NCBI RefSeq assembly: GCF_020251205.1
Contig: NZ_JAIWYX010000012.1
Location: 29,629 to 93,628 of the forward strand
Reading direction: 5' to 3'
Source: Arthrobacter sp. M4
GTDB taxonomy: Bacteria > Actinomycetota > Actinomycetes > Actinomycetales > Micrococcaceae
Length of the DNA stretch: 64,000 nt
Shown: one piece after another, positions 33,424 to 42,041 of the stretch
Position numbering within the stretch: the stretch's first letter is position 1
Layout of the letters: each line of letters begins with the position of its first letter
Translations under genes and position numbers: made by a program
Notes under the pieces: model-generated
What the model was told of the DNA's origin: nothing
The model's database searches: none
The model's input: only the letters and a program-made list of their open reading frames with translations

Positions 33424-34852
33424 AGATTGCGGCCTCCTCATCATTATCAGTGGGACTGTCTTCCTCCAGCGGCTTGCCGAACGTCTCCGGCGGGAACTGC
33501 ACTGCGACTGCGAGGACGCAGAACAGGATCGCCAGGGTGGTGAACATGCCTCCCAGCCCGGCGGCGTCGAATATGGCTCCGGAGATCAGCGGGAAGAGGC
33601 CACCGGAAAGGGAGCCTGCCGCGAGGATGATCGAGGTACCGAAGCCGCGGGTACGGGTGGGGTAGAGCTCCGGCGCGAAGAGCCAGATGGTGGTGTTGAG
33701 GATGATCACGGCGAAGTTGAAGAGGGCGCCGAAGATGACCACCAGGACGATGTCGTTGGCGAGGAAAGCCATGGACAGCCCGGCAGCGCAGCCGAGGATG
33801 GCCGCTGCGGTGAGTACCTTCTTCCGCGGTAGTCGGCTGGCGAGGTAAGCGGCCGTCGCGGCTCCCACCAGTGAGCCGGACTGCATGATCAGCGTGAACC
33901 ACAGGCTTGTGTTCACGGCGTAGCCTCGGGCAACAAGGATGGTCGGCATGAGCGTGAGCATGGAAATCTGTGCCGCGTATGACATGCAGACCGCGATGCA
34001 CAGCAGGACCGTGCGCTTGAGCAGCTTGCCGCGAAGGGCGTCCCTCCAGTGGCCCGAGGACTTTGCCTCCACAGGGTCGGGCGCGGCGGTGATGAACTGC
34101 TCGGGGTCGTCTATGCGGCCGGAGAGCTTGTTGCGGGCAAGCCGCGTGATGACCACGTTCGCCTCATCGATCCGGCCCTTGGAAGCCAGGAACCGCGGGG
34201 TCTCGGGGACGAACCGCCGGAAGAACATCACCAGGAGTGCAGGGACGAACAGCAGGCCGAAGACCCAACGCCACTTGTCCGGTCCGTCGAAGAGCGTGAA
34301 GACCAAAATGCCGAAAGCCGGCGCAAGCATGTTGCCCAAACCCGCAGCGGTGACGTTGATCAGTCCGACCGCGGTGCCGCGGTATTTGGCTGCGAAGAAC
34401 TCAGCCATCATGATCACCGCTACGGCGATCTCACCGCCCAGGCCAAAACCGACGACGAAGCGGCCGGCCGCAAGGATGGGGTAATTCGGCGCGACGGCAC
34501 ACAGGAGCGAGCCGCCGGCGAAGATCATGAGGTTGATGACCAGCATCTGTCGTCGGCCGTACTTGTCCACGATCAACCCGGTGGCCAGGCGCCCCAAGGC
34601 CGTCGCGGTGAAGGTCATGGTGTTGAGCAGGCCGATTTCCGCAGCGCCAAGCCCCCACGCCTGGCGCAGTACGGGTCCGGTGATGCCGACGGCATTCTGC
34701 TCAAGGGCATCGAAGAAGACGCCGAGCAGGATCATGAACACGATTTGGCGGTGTGCGCCGGTGACGCCGATCCGTTGGTAGGCGCCTTCGATTTGTTTTG
34801 CCAGGGATCCGGTTCGCGATCCCGTGTTGATTGCGGAAGCTTCTCTGTCCAC
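33413..34852 (-). CDS. MFS transporter, sugar/aromatic-acid porter type
   Basis: Start at a GTG giving MDREASAINTG, with GAGGAG six bases upstream; a GTG 14 codons earlier is possible. The 479-residue protein has 12 helices, a signature loop between helices 2 and 3 (GLIVDKYGRRQ) and a long central loop after helix 6 (VPETPRFLASKGRIDEA), as in sugar- and aromatic-acid-type MFS importers. The substrate is not evident. It forms an operon with the racemase-like gene and is divergent from the aminotransferase-like gene. Confidence 0.9.
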   Translation of the reverse strand: MDREASAINTGSRTGSLAKQIEGAYQRIGVTGAHRQIVFMILLGVFFDALEQNAVGITGPVLRQAWGLGAAEIGLLNTMTFTATALGRLATGLIVDKYGRRQMLVINLMIFAGGSLLCAVAPNYPILAAGRFVVGFGLGGEIAVAVIMMAEFFAAKYRGTAVGLINVTAAGLGNMLAPAFGILVFTLFDGPDKWRWVFGLLFVPALLVMFFRRFVPETPRFLASKGRIDEANVVITRLARNKLSGRIDDPEQFITAAPDPVEAKSSGHWRDALRGKLLKRTVLLCIAVCMSYAAQISMLTLMPTILVARGYAVNTSLWFTLIMQSGSLVGAATAAYLASRLPRKKVLTAAAILGCAAGLSMAFLANDIVLVVIFGALFNFAVIILNTTIWLFAPELYPTRTRGFGTSIILAAGSLSGGLFPLISGAIFDAAGLGGMFTTLAILFCVLAVAVQFPPETFGKPLEEDSPTDNDEEAAIYGH

Positions 34853-34910
34853 AGGGGGCTCCTCTTTGAGCTCTGAAGGGGGCACCCGTGCCACTCGGAT
34901 GCCTTCCGTA

Positions 34911-34932
34911 ATACGAAATCAAAATCTCGTAT
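34911..34932. promoter_or_regulatory. Operator candidate in the divergent MFS / aminotransferase-like promoter region
   Basis: ATACGA (34911-34916) and TCGTAT (34927-34932) form a 22-base dyad with 8 of the possible 10 pairs matched, including inner AT pairs. It lies 59 bp before the MFS start and could serve both genes. No regulator gene is adjacent. Confidence 0.5.
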
Positions 34933-35087
34933 ATAGGAATGTGAGCCAGATTACACTTTGGGATCCCAAAATGCTAGTGGTTGTGGGGAAACAGATTGTG
35001 ACCGGCCCAGCGGTAAAATGTGTCCACGCGATGCGCACAGTCACGCACCGGTCTCGGCGATTTCGGATTCGGTGAATCGAGGCAGTC

Positions 35088-36272
35088 ATGAGGACCAGGC
35101 CAGCCCGTCTTAACCACGTTGCGGGGTTCAGCATCGACGTCGTGGCAGCCGCCGCGGACCAGGATCCGGACATGCTGCGGCTCGAAAACCTGGACACCGA
35201 CCTTCGCCCGCCGGCCCTCGCCATTGCCGCGTCCCGCGCCGCCGTTGGAGTCGACTCGGCCAATTCCTACCTTCCCTTCACAGGTCAGTTGGCCGCAAAG
35301 CGGGCCATCGCCGCCCGCGTGCATGCGCGAAGCGGCGTGAGTTACGACCCGGAATCCGAAGTGGTGGTGACAGCCAGTGACGGCGACTGCCTCCTCGACG
35401 CACTTCTGGCGCTCACAGACGCCGGCGACGAAATCATCCTCACTGACCCCACCTATGCGGGCATGCTCTACCGCGTGCGGCTGGCTGGTGCCGTTCCCCG
35501 CCTGGTGCCCATGGTTGTCCGCGACGGCGAATGGCGCCTGGACCTCGACGCACTCGTGGACGCCGTCTCGTCCCGCACACGGGCAATCTTCCTGCAGAAT
35601 CCGTCATTCCCGGCCGGTTACGTGCTCAACAGCGAGGAATGGGCGGCGATCGCCCACCTCTGCGTCAACCAGGACCTGTGGCTGCTGTACTGGGCATTCA
35701 TGGAAGGCATCGTGTTCGACGGCCGCCCGGTGGTGAGCCCGTCGGCCCTGCCGGGAATGCGCGAGCGAACCGTGATCATCGGCGCAGCCTCCATGGAACA
35801 GCGAATGATCGGCTGGCGCGTCGGCTGGATAGTGGCGCCCGCAGAGGTGATGCCAGATCTGTCTGTTGTTCACATCTACAACGGAATTACCGCCGGCGGG
35901 ATCGCCCAGGCCGGTTTGGTGGCCGCTTTGGAAGCGCCCGACGACGGCTTGGCTGCCTGCGTGGTCGAGTGGCAGCGCCGTCGTGACGCCCTTTGCGAAT
36001 CGTTGGCCGCCTACTCGATGGTTCCAGCAGCAGGCGGCTGGTCTCAGATCCTGGATACGGTCCAGTACGGCGTCCAGCCTGCCGCCGTCTCCCGCGCCCT
36101 GCTAAGCCATGGTGTAGCGGCTACCGCGATGACCGGTTGGGGTGGTCCCGTCGCCAACCGGCACCTTCGCCTGGTCTTTAGTAACGAACCGGTGGAGCGG
36201 CTGGAGCTCTTGCGGGAGCGGTTCCGGGCCGCGATGCACGACGCCGGCGCGCGCGTTGAAGTGCGCGGCTAG
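35088..36272 (+). CDS. Fold-type I aminotransferase homologue lacking the PLP lysine (probable pseudoenzyme)
   Basis: The 394-residue protein follows class I/II aminotransferases throughout (SYLPFTGQLAAKRAIA, DEIILTDPTYAGML, FLQNPS, GWRVGWI, HLRLVFSNEP). At the Schiff-base site, where the family has S-x-S-K eight residues before the GWR arginine, this protein has SMEQRMIGWR, so Lys is Met236. The Asp that pairs with the PLP ring nitrogen and the Tyr three residues on are Trp202 and Met205. Asn171 and Arg244 remain. Ordinary transamination should be impossible; the fold may have become a ligand-binding or regulatory protein. The frame is intact, so this is not simple decay. It is divergent from the MFS/racemase-like operon. 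Confidence 0.88.
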   Translation: MRTRPARLNHVAGFSIDVVAAAADQDPDMLRLENLDTDLRPPALAIAASRAAVGVDSANSYLPFTGQLAAKRAIAARVHARSGVSYDPESEVVVTASDGDCLLDALLALTDAGDEIILTDPTYAGMLYRVRLAGAVPRLVPMVVRDGEWRLDLDALVDAVSSRTRAIFLQNPSFPAGYVLNSEEWAAIAHLCVNQDLWLLYWAFMEGIVFDGRPVVSPSALPGMRERTVIIGAASMEQRMIGWRVGWIVAPAEVMPDLSVVHIYNGITAGGIAQAGLVAALEAPDDGLAACVVEWQRRRDALCESLAAYSMVPAAGGWSQILDTVQYGVQPAAVSRALLSHGVAATAMTGWGGPVANRHLRLVFSNEPVERLELLRERFRAAMHDAGARVEVRG

Positions 36273-36292
36273 ATTCAATGACCCCGGGTACC

Positions 36293-36337
36293 ACGACGCC
36301 GGCCGGGCGGTCAGTCTGACCGCCCGGCCGGCGTCGT
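36293..36337 (+). terminator. Terminator after the aminotransferase-like gene
   Basis: A perfect 21-bp stem (36293-36313 with 36317-36337) and loop GTC, followed by TGTTATG. It also stands 191 bases past the end of the convergent Pro-rich gene. Confidence 0.85.
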
Positions 36338-36376
36338 TGTTATGAAATGTCACCAAGTATTCGAGTGCATCGGGTC

Positions 36377-36413
36377 CGGCCAATTGCCGATTTTGTTCGG
36401 CCAGTTGCCAATT
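36377..36413. repeat. Two 21-bp-spaced direct repeats
   Basis: CGGCCAATTGCCGATT at 36377 recurs as CGGCCAGTTGCCAATT at 36398 in the intergenic region between two convergent genes. I cannot assign a role. Confidence 0.4.
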
Positions 36414-36528
36414 CCCACGATGCGGCTGGGTTGGTGCATCTGACGAAGCATGTGTGCCTCCTGACTGATGTTCTGCGCCTGCGCCGGTTGGCACAGGTTG
36501 TGGTGCCTGCCATTGCAGGGACCACTCA

Positions 36529-37464
36529 TCAGTCAGGTCTTGACCCGGGATCGAACGAAGGCTGCGGTGGTACCTTCCACTGCATGTCCGTCACAGGCCC
36601 AGCTCGCGGCGGCGGCAGCGGGAACAGGGCATTCGGAAGGTCGGATGCCCCCGGGGCGGAACTGCCAGCCTGGCCCGAGCCCGACCGAGCGAGGGAACTC
36701 GGCGTCGCCATGGGAAGGGGCGGTGCGCCGGGAATCGGGTCGGTGGATGCGGGTGCCACGGCGGGCTGGGATTCCGCGGGGTCCGGAGTGGTTGGGGGTT
36801 GCGGTTGAGGAGTGCCAGCGATCGGCGGCAGGGCCGTTGGCGTCGCATTTTCAAGTACGACGGCGGGTGGCTGGGCGGTGGTGGTCGGCGCCGCCGCGGC
36901 TCCCGGCGACGCTGCCGGAAGAGGCGGGAGGCCGACGTCGGGTACGTTTGCATCGGTGCCCAGCACCGGCGGCAGCGTAATCGGCGGTACCACGTCGCCC
37001 GGCAACTCGGGCACTCCGGGCAGCGGGAGCACATCGGAGACGACCGGGAGGTCAGGCAGCTCCCCGAGCACTTCGGAGACAATGGGCACGTCACTCACAG
37101 CGACAGGGACTGGCACCGGCGGCAGTGCAGGAATGGAGGGCAGTACCGGCGTCAGCGCCGACGGTAGCGCCGGCACATCCTGCGGGGCCAGCACCGGCGT
37201 CAGCGACGGAAGAGCCGGAACAACCGGGACAGCCGGAACCGCCGGGAGCGAGTCGGCCACCGAGTCTACGGTCTCGGTCACGCCGCTGAGCGAAGGTGTC
37301 GGCGCAGGCAGTGGGGGTAACGCCTCCGACGGCGCGGCGAACCACAGCATCAAACCCAGGGCCCCGAGAAGCGTCAAAAGGGCGGCCCGGACAGCCAAAA
37401 AGGCCCGACGCGGGTATGCACCACTGCGCCTTCCGGGTTCACGTCTTCTCAGGCCCACCGACAA
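36529..37464 (-). CDS. Secreted proline/valine-rich low-complexity protein
   Basis: The 311-residue frame starts at a TTG preceded by GGGGGTGG. A basic N-terminus and hydrophobic segment (about 22-46, ending APSEALP) form a signal peptide; the rest is Pro/Val/Ala/Leu-rich with loosely repeated units such as LPVVSDVLPLPGVPELP. There is no sortase signal or catalytic domain. It is probably an extended cell-wall or exported protein; function unknown. Confidence 0.7.
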   Translation of the reverse strand: MSVGLRRREPGRRSGAYPRRAFLAVRAALLTLLGALGLMLWFAAPSEALPPLPAPTPSLSGVTETVDSVADSLPAVPAVPVVPALPSLTPVLAPQDVPALPSALTPVLPSIPALPPVPVPVAVSDVPIVSEVLGELPDLPVVSDVLPLPGVPELPGDVVPPITLPPVLGTDANVPDVGLPPLPAASPGAAAAPTTTAQPPAVVLENATPTALPPIAGTPQPQPPTTPDPAESQPAVAPASTDPIPGAPPLPMATPSSLARSGSGQAGSSAPGASDLPNALFPLPPPRAGPVTDMQWKVPPQPSFDPGSRPD

Positions 37465-37574
37465 ATCAATCCACCCCCCAAAGCGGCAAATTGAATTTCA
37501 GGATACGCCCGGGCTCACGAGCCGGTACAGGGGGTAGTTCGTTGGCTTAGCTTTTAGTCGCGTGCCGATAGCCG

Positions 37575-37976
37575 TTAGCCGCGTGCCGGCGATGGGACCC
37601 ATCTGGGACCGGCCAGGCGACGTGCCCAGCGGGCGAGCTTCTTGCCTTTGCCCTTCCACCAGTGGTCCTCGTCCTTGTCATGGTGCCATCGGAAGATCAG
37701 CGCAACCATAAGGAAAGTTCCCAATGTGACGTTCAGCCAGGATTTTGAGGCCATGTCTATAAGGACGCCGACGGCGGTAACGGCGATGGATGGCACAGCG
37801 AGGGTGCGGAAAATGGTCGCGGCAACAAAGCGTCGATGCGAGCGAGGAACGGAGAGCGCTCGGACCAGGTCGAACGCCACGCAGACCACCACCATGGCCT
37901 GCCCAACCCCTACCAGGAGCAGGCCCGGCGTGGAGTGACCAAATAGCACTAAAGCTTCCAAGCCCGAGTTTGTCAT
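37575..37976 (-). CDS. Small membrane protein, unknown function
   Basis: Start at the ATG giving MTNSGLEALVLFG, with CAGGAAA upstream. The 133-residue product has three or four hydrophobic stretches (about 14-35, 51-73, 78-93) and a basic, Trp-rich tail (WHHDKDEDHWWKGKGKKLARW). I do not recognise the family. It is divergent from the wall hydrolase gene and its riboswitch. Confidence 0.65.
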   Translation of the reverse strand: MTNSGLEALVLFGHSTPGLLLVGVGQAMVVVCVAFDLVRALSVPRSHRRFVAATIFRTLAVPSIAVTAVGVLIDMASKSWLNVTLGTFLMVALIFRWHHDKDEDHWWKGKGKKLARWARRLAGPRWVPSPARG

Positions 37977-38219
37977 CGGATTTCCTGCTTCCCTGCAGCG
38001 GTCCGTTGTTCTTGGGGAGAGCATGCCTCACCAGCATCAAGGCCGTCCCCAAAATTGGCTCAAGTTTCCCTCAGGAGTCCGGGTCGTCACCGATATCTCA
38101 AGAGTGACCAGAAAGTGATCATTACACGTTCGTGTCGTCGTGTTCGTTACCAAAAAGTGACAAATTGGTGAAGGAGTCGCTACTCTTCTACGGTGCCCCT
38201 TCCGTTCCGGGGCGCTCCC

Positions 38220-38398
38220 GCTCAGAATGCCGAGCCCTGCCACTGACCGGGATCCAACGCAATATCCAACGGCAGGGACGGGGGAACCAATAACTATCGG
38301 GTCTTCCGTGAAGGCCCTAGGGGTTAAGTCGCTTTGCCAGTCACGGTGGCGGACGACCGGGTGACTCCCATCCGAACCCGACAGCTCACCCCGCAGGC
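38220..38398 (+). ncRNA. c-di-AMP (ydaO/yuaA-type) riboswitch
   Basis: The leader of the LysM gene contains conserved blocks of the ydaO class in order: GGGACGGGGGAACCA (38275 on), GGGGTTAAGTCGC (about 38320), GGGTGACTCCCATCCGAACC (about 38359) and CGACAGCTCACCCCGCAGGC at the 3' end (38379-38398). In actinobacteria this class usually precedes cell-wall hydrolase genes and turns expression down when c-di-AMP is high. The aptamer ends 18 bases before the ATG and overlaps no separate terminator, so control of translation or of a hairpin near the start is possible. Confidence 0.92.
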
Positions 38399-38416
38399 AT
38401 GGGAGAGGCAATCACC

Positions 38417-39232
38417 ATGTCACACAAGTCCATTTCCGCGCGCGTTGCCGCGCCCCTAGGACGCTCTGCCCTTGCCGTTGGCGCCGCATCCGGCCTTATC
38501 TTCGGTATCGGCGCCCCCGCGCATGCGGGCGCCCATGCTCCGGACATCTCCGGCGGCACCCAGACGCAGACGCACGCGGCCGCGCAGCCCGCCGCTGCCA
38601 CCCCGGCGGCGGTTTCCGTACCGGCCGTAGCTTCAACCGGGCGAGTCCACACCGTTGTTTCCGGTGACACCCTCAGCGGCATCGCTGCCTCCTACGGGGT
38701 TAGCCTGAACTCGGTCTTCTCCGCCAACGGACTGGGCATGGCCTCCATCATTTACCCAGGCAACCAGATCAGGATCCCTGCCGGTGGGGCAGCTGCCGCT
38801 CCGGCACCTGCAGTGCAGCCGGCCAGCGTTCCTGCAGCGGCGGCCCAGCCAGCTCCGACAGTTCGCCTGGCCTCCACCTCGATCACGCCTGCATCGGTTC
38901 CTGCTGCTGCAGTCCCGGCGAGTGGAGTTGGCGCGGCCCTCGTTTCGGCGGCGTATTCCCAGCTTGGGGCCACGCAGGACTGCACCGTGCTGGTGGAGCG
39001 GGCACTCCGTTCAATCGGAAAGAGCGTTGGAGACCTGGCCCCCACCCAGTTCTTCCAGTACGGAACCCCTGTGAGCACTCCTGCCCCCGGTGACCTGGTC
39101 ATCAGTTCCGGCCACGTTGCCATCTACATCGGCAACGGACAGGTGATCAGCAGCGGAATGAACTACGTCAACGAGACGATCGTCCACCCGATCTCCTGGC
39201 TCTCTGGCTACTCCTTCGTGCGGGTGGCATAG
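38417..39232 (+). CDS. Secreted peptidoglycan hydrolase, LysM plus NlpC/P60-like domain
   Basis: Start at the ATG giving MSHKSISARVAAPLGR, with GGAGAGG upstream. The 271-residue protein has a signal peptide (to about residue 40), a LysM domain (about 80-125; HTVVSGDTLSGIAASYGVSL…YPGNQIRIP), an Ala/Pro linker and a C-terminal papain-like domain (about 175-271) with QDCTVLVERAL (catalytic Cys) and SGHVAIYIG (catalytic His). It probably cuts peptide cross-links during growth. Expression is controlled by the c-di-AMP riboswitch. Confidence 0.92.
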   Translation: MSHKSISARVAAPLGRSALAVGAASGLIFGIGAPAHAGAHAPDISGGTQTQTHAAAQPAAATPAAVSVPAVASTGRVHTVVSGDTLSGIAASYGVSLNSVFSANGLGMASIIYPGNQIRIPAGGAAAAPAPAVQPASVPAAAAQPAPTVRLASTSITPASVPAAAVPASGVGAALVSAAYSQLGATQDCTVLVERALRSIGKSVGDLAPTQFFQYGTPVSTPAPGDLVISSGHVAIYIGNGQVISSGMNYVNETIVHPISWLSGYSFVRVA

Positions 39233-39276
39233 CGGCAGGTGTGGCATCGGGATCCCGGTGCGTGCAGACTTGGCGT

Positions 39277-40011
39277 GTGAAGCCCTTCCTGCTCCTTGCC
39301 TCACGCGCCGAGGACGGCGCTGCCGACCTCGAATACCGGTCCTACCTCAAGTACTGCGGCCTTGCCCCTGAGCAACTGCGCCGGGTCCGACTGGAAGCCG
39401 CACCGCTTCCGGAGATTGACCTAGCCGACTACTCAGGAGTGATTGTGGGCGGCAGCCCCTTCACCTCCAGCGATCCGCAGGTTTCCAAGACTGCAACGCA
39501 GCTGAGGGTGGAAGCCGAGCTGGCGGGGCTTCTCGACCGGATAGTGGCTGAGGACTTTCCGTTCCTAGGCGCGTGCTACGGTGTCGGCACCCTGGGCAAG
39601 CACCAGGGTGCCGTCATCGACCGTACCTACGGCGAAGCGGTGGGCGGCATCGAAATCAAGTTGACCGCCGAGGGTGTCCGGGATCCGATTCTGGACGGTA
39701 TGCCGGAATCATTCCTGGCGTTTACCGGACATAAGGAAGCTGTGACAGTGCTGCCTTCGCATGCCGTACTTTTGGCCAGCTCGGCGACGTGCCCTGTCCA
39801 CATGTTCCGTGTCAAGCGCAACTTGTATGCCACGCAGTTCCACCCGGAACTCGACGTCGAGGGGTTGATCAACAGGGTGGACGCCTACCGCCACGCGGGA
39901 TACTTTCCGCCGGAGCAGGCAGAGGAACTCATGGCGGCTGCCAGGAAGGTAGCCGTCACGGAACCAATGCGCGTGTTGAACAACTTTGCGCGCCTTTACG
40001 CCTCGAACTAA
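39277..40011 (+). CDS. Class I glutamine amidotransferase-like protein
   Basis: I place the start at the GTG giving MKPFLLLASRAED, in line with the family's N-terminus. The 244-residue protein has the GATase triad: LGACYGVG (nucleophile elbow Cys) and QFHPELD (His, Glu). It is a stand-alone GMP-synthase-like glutaminase; such proteins are often peptidases or unassigned. It starts 44 bases after the wall hydrolase and 24 bases before the DUF72 gene, so the three may be co-transcribed. Confidence 0.85.
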   Translation: MKPFLLLASRAEDGAADLEYRSYLKYCGLAPEQLRRVRLEAAPLPEIDLADYSGVIVGGSPFTSSDPQVSKTATQLRVEAELAGLLDRIVAEDFPFLGACYGVGTLGKHQGAVIDRTYGEAVGGIEIKLTAEGVRDPILDGMPESFLAFTGHKEAVTVLPSHAVLLASSATCPVHMFRVKRNLYATQFHPELDVEGLINRVDAYRHAGYFPPEQAEELMAAARKVAVTEPMRVLNNFARLYASN

Positions 40012-40035
40012 CCGGCAACCCGCGGAAGGCAGCGC

Positions 40036-40779
40036 GTGGGCATCCACATCGGCACATCGGGATGGAGCTACGACCACTGGGACGGCGTCCTCTATCCGCC
40101 GGGTACCAGCGCCGCCAAAAGGCTGGCCGTCTACTGTGATCACTTCAGTACGGTGGAACTCAACGCGAGCTTCTATCGCTGGCCCAGGCAGTCGGCCTTC
40201 GCGAGCTGGCATCGGCGTTTGCCGGACGGTTTTGTGTTCTCCGTCAAGGCCTCCAAATTCCTCACGCACGGGCGGAGGCTATATTCGCCGGAGGCGTGGA
40301 TTGAGCGGATAGAACGCGCATGGCGCGACCTCGGGGACAAGCAGGGTGTCCTTCTGGTTCAGCTTCCGCCGGATATGGAGCGCGACGACGCCCGCTTGGA
40401 TTACTTCCTGGCAAAGCTTCCGTCCTGGATCAGGGTTGCGGTTGAATTCCGCCACGATAGTTGGAACGACGATGCAGTCTACGGGCTTCTGGAGCAGCAC
40501 GGAGCCAGCTATTGCGTCATGAGCGGCGCTGGACTTCCCTGCATTCTCCGGTCCACTGCGCCCTTCGTCTATGTGCGCCTGCACGGCCCGGACCGGCATC
40601 ATCTCTATGCGGGCTCGTATTCGGACAATGACATGCGCTGGTGGGCCGACAGGATCGGTGAGTGGGCGTCAGCGGGCAAGGATGTTTACGCCTATTTCAA
40701 CAACGACGGCGAGGGGAATGCCGTGCGAAATGCCGATACTTTGCGCAGTTTCCTCGACACTCGCCATGGACCGGACTAG
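40036..40779 (+). CDS. DUF72 (YecE-like) protein
   Basis: The 247-residue protein has a TIM-barrel of the YecE/DUF72 family: HIGTSGWSYDHWDGVLYP, VELNASFYRWP, FSVKASKFLTH, VEFRHDSW, YVRLHGPDRHHLYAGSYS and DVYAYFNNDGEGNAV. Start is a GTG. Function of the family is not established. Confidence 0.92.
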   Translation: MGIHIGTSGWSYDHWDGVLYPPGTSAAKRLAVYCDHFSTVELNASFYRWPRQSAFASWHRRLPDGFVFSVKASKFLTHGRRLYSPEAWIERIERAWRDLGDKQGVLLVQLPPDMERDDARLDYFLAKLPSWIRVAVEFRHDSWNDDAVYGLLEQHGASYCVMSGAGLPCILRSTAPFVYVRLHGPDRHHLYAGSYSDNDMRWWADRIGEWASAGKDVYAYFNNDGEGNAVRNADTLRSFLDTRHGPD

Positions 40780-40789
40780 CTTGGGGCAC

Positions 40790-41089
40790 ATGGTCGAGAA
40801 CTTCAGTGAAGAACGCTCAAGCCACGGAACGCGCAACGGAATTATGGGCGAGGGAACACCGACACCCCGTGACCCGGAAGATCAGCAGAGAAAAAAGGCC
40901 GAAGAAGGCGAAGCACCCCCCTCGGAAGAGACCTCCTCGGAAGAGGCTCCCTCGGAAGAGGCCCCCTCGGGCGAGGTGCCGGCGTCGGAAGCCGATGCGG
41001 AACCCGAGCCATCCGGGCCGGCCGAGGAGGAAAACAAGGAATCGGGAGACGATCGTGGCCTCACCACAGAGCCAAGTCCCACAGACTAG
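40790..41089 (+). CDS. Small acidic, disordered protein
   Basis: Ten bases after the DUF72 gene an ATG opens a 99-residue frame (MVENFSEERSSHG…). From residue 30 on it is Glu/Ser/Pro-rich (repeated SSEEAPSEEAP-like units), typical of intrinsically disordered stress-related proteins. No ribosome site stands out. The tail overlaps the next small frame by 35 bases. Confidence 0.5.
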   Translation: MVENFSEERSSHGTRNGIMGEGTPTPRDPEDQQRKKAEEGEAPPSEETSSEEAPSEEAPSGEVPASEADAEPEPSGPAEEENKESGDDRGLTTEPSPTD

Positions 41090-41261
41090 CCGGCGCCCGG
41101 GATCTGCGCCGGACCCTGTGCCCGCTCCCTATATCGATCCCACGCCGGACCCCGCGCTTGTCCCGCAACCGGAGCCGGGGTCAGACGCTTTGGAGCACAG
41201 CGAACCGCAGCTCCCAGACCCGCAGCTCCCAGACCCGGAGTTCCCAGACGAAGATCAGTGA
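41055..41261 (+). CDS. Small proline/acid-rich protein
   Basis: A GTG with GGGAG six bases upstream opens a 68-residue frame (MASPQSQVPQTSRRPG…) rich in Pro, Asp and Glu, ending with two PQLPDP repeats. It overlaps both the preceding acidic gene and, by 7 bases, the convergent zinc-ribbon gene. It could be a real small protein or a by-product of a high-GC frame. Confidence 0.4.
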   Translation: MASPQSQVPQTSRRPGSAPDPVPAPYIDPTPDPALVPQPEPGSDALEHSEPQLPDPQLPDPEFPDEDQ

Positions 41262-41506
41262 GGCGATCCTCCCTGGCGCACGGCAGCAATTTGGCTGAAA
41301 GTCGCGGTATGGCTAAAGACCGTGCCGCACTGGGCGCAGGCGTATGTTGCTTCGACCAAGCGGCTTTGGGCGTCCTTGTGAGGCGTTACGGAAATCATCC
41401 TGAGATGGGCGTCCGTTAGGCATATGGAGCACCACGGATAACGTCCGGCAGTTTCCTCTGATCTCCCCGCGGACTGGGACATTTGGGGGTCATGGAGCGT
41501 CTTCAT
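41255..41506 (-). CDS. Short zinc-ribbon protein, paralogue of the next gene
   Basis: Start at the ATG giving MKTLHDPQMSQ, with AAGGA upstream. The 83-residue protein has two CxxC knuckles (WCSICLTDAHLRM and YACAQCGTVFSHT) 28 residues apart. The stretch RYPWCSICLTDAHLRMI… aligns residue by residue with the neighbouring gene at 41610-42041, so the pair arose by duplication. Function unknown. Confidence 0.7.
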   Translation of the reverse strand: MKTLHDPQMSQSAGRSEETAGRYPWCSICLTDAHLRMISVTPHKDAQSRLVEATYACAQCGTVFSHTATFSQIAAVRQGGSPH

Positions 41507-41609
41507 TGACTTTTCCTTATCAGGGGGAGCGACACCACCCGTCTGCATGAGTGAACTAGCCTCCATCGTCAGCGTACGCCCAGCTCAATTGCCCCGACAA
41601 GGAAAGAGC

Positions 41610-42041
41610 TCAGCGGGGAAGCTTCAATTGGAAGCCGCAGGAGCAGCGGAGGATTTTAGTCTGCAGGTACACATCAAAGGACTTATCCCGTTGTCCAGAT
41701 TTAGTGTGCACAGGGTTGCTGATTCTCCACAGCTCTTCCCCTACTGTCACCATTGGCTCCCCGCAGTGGATGTAATCATCCCCGAATTGGAGCAGGTTGA
41801 ACGATGCTCCAGGGCGGTCGAGTACTCGTGAAACGTGCTCAATGGTTGCGGGGTGGGTGTAGAAGAAATCGCATTTTGCGCAGCTATACGCGACTTCCAC
41901 GAGGTCAGGGGCGCGTGAAGTGTGCGGTTCGATAGTCTCGATCATCAAATGCCCGTCAGTGTGGCATACCTTGCACCAAAGCCGCTCGTCCGGGGGATGG
42001 TGGGACGAATTGGGTGCGTTGGATTCGGAAATCGTTGACAT
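41610..42041 (-). CDS. Zinc-ribbon protein, longer paralogue
   Basis: Start at the ATG giving MSTISESNAPN. The 143-residue protein repeats the fold of its neighbour (WCKVCHTDGHLMIETIEPH…YSCAKCDFFYTHPATIEHV) and adds a second cysteine module (YIHCGEPM and LRCSCGFQL). It may be a small metal-binding or nucleic-acid-binding protein. The two are on the same strand, 103 bases apart. Confidence 0.75.
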   Translation of the reverse strand: MSTISESNAPNSSHHPPDERLWCKVCHTDGHLMIETIEPHTSRAPDLVEVAYSCAKCDFFYTHPATIEHVSRVLDRPGASFNLLQFGDDYIHCGEPMVTVGEELWRISNPVHTKSGQRDKSFDVYLQTKILRCSCGFQLKLPR

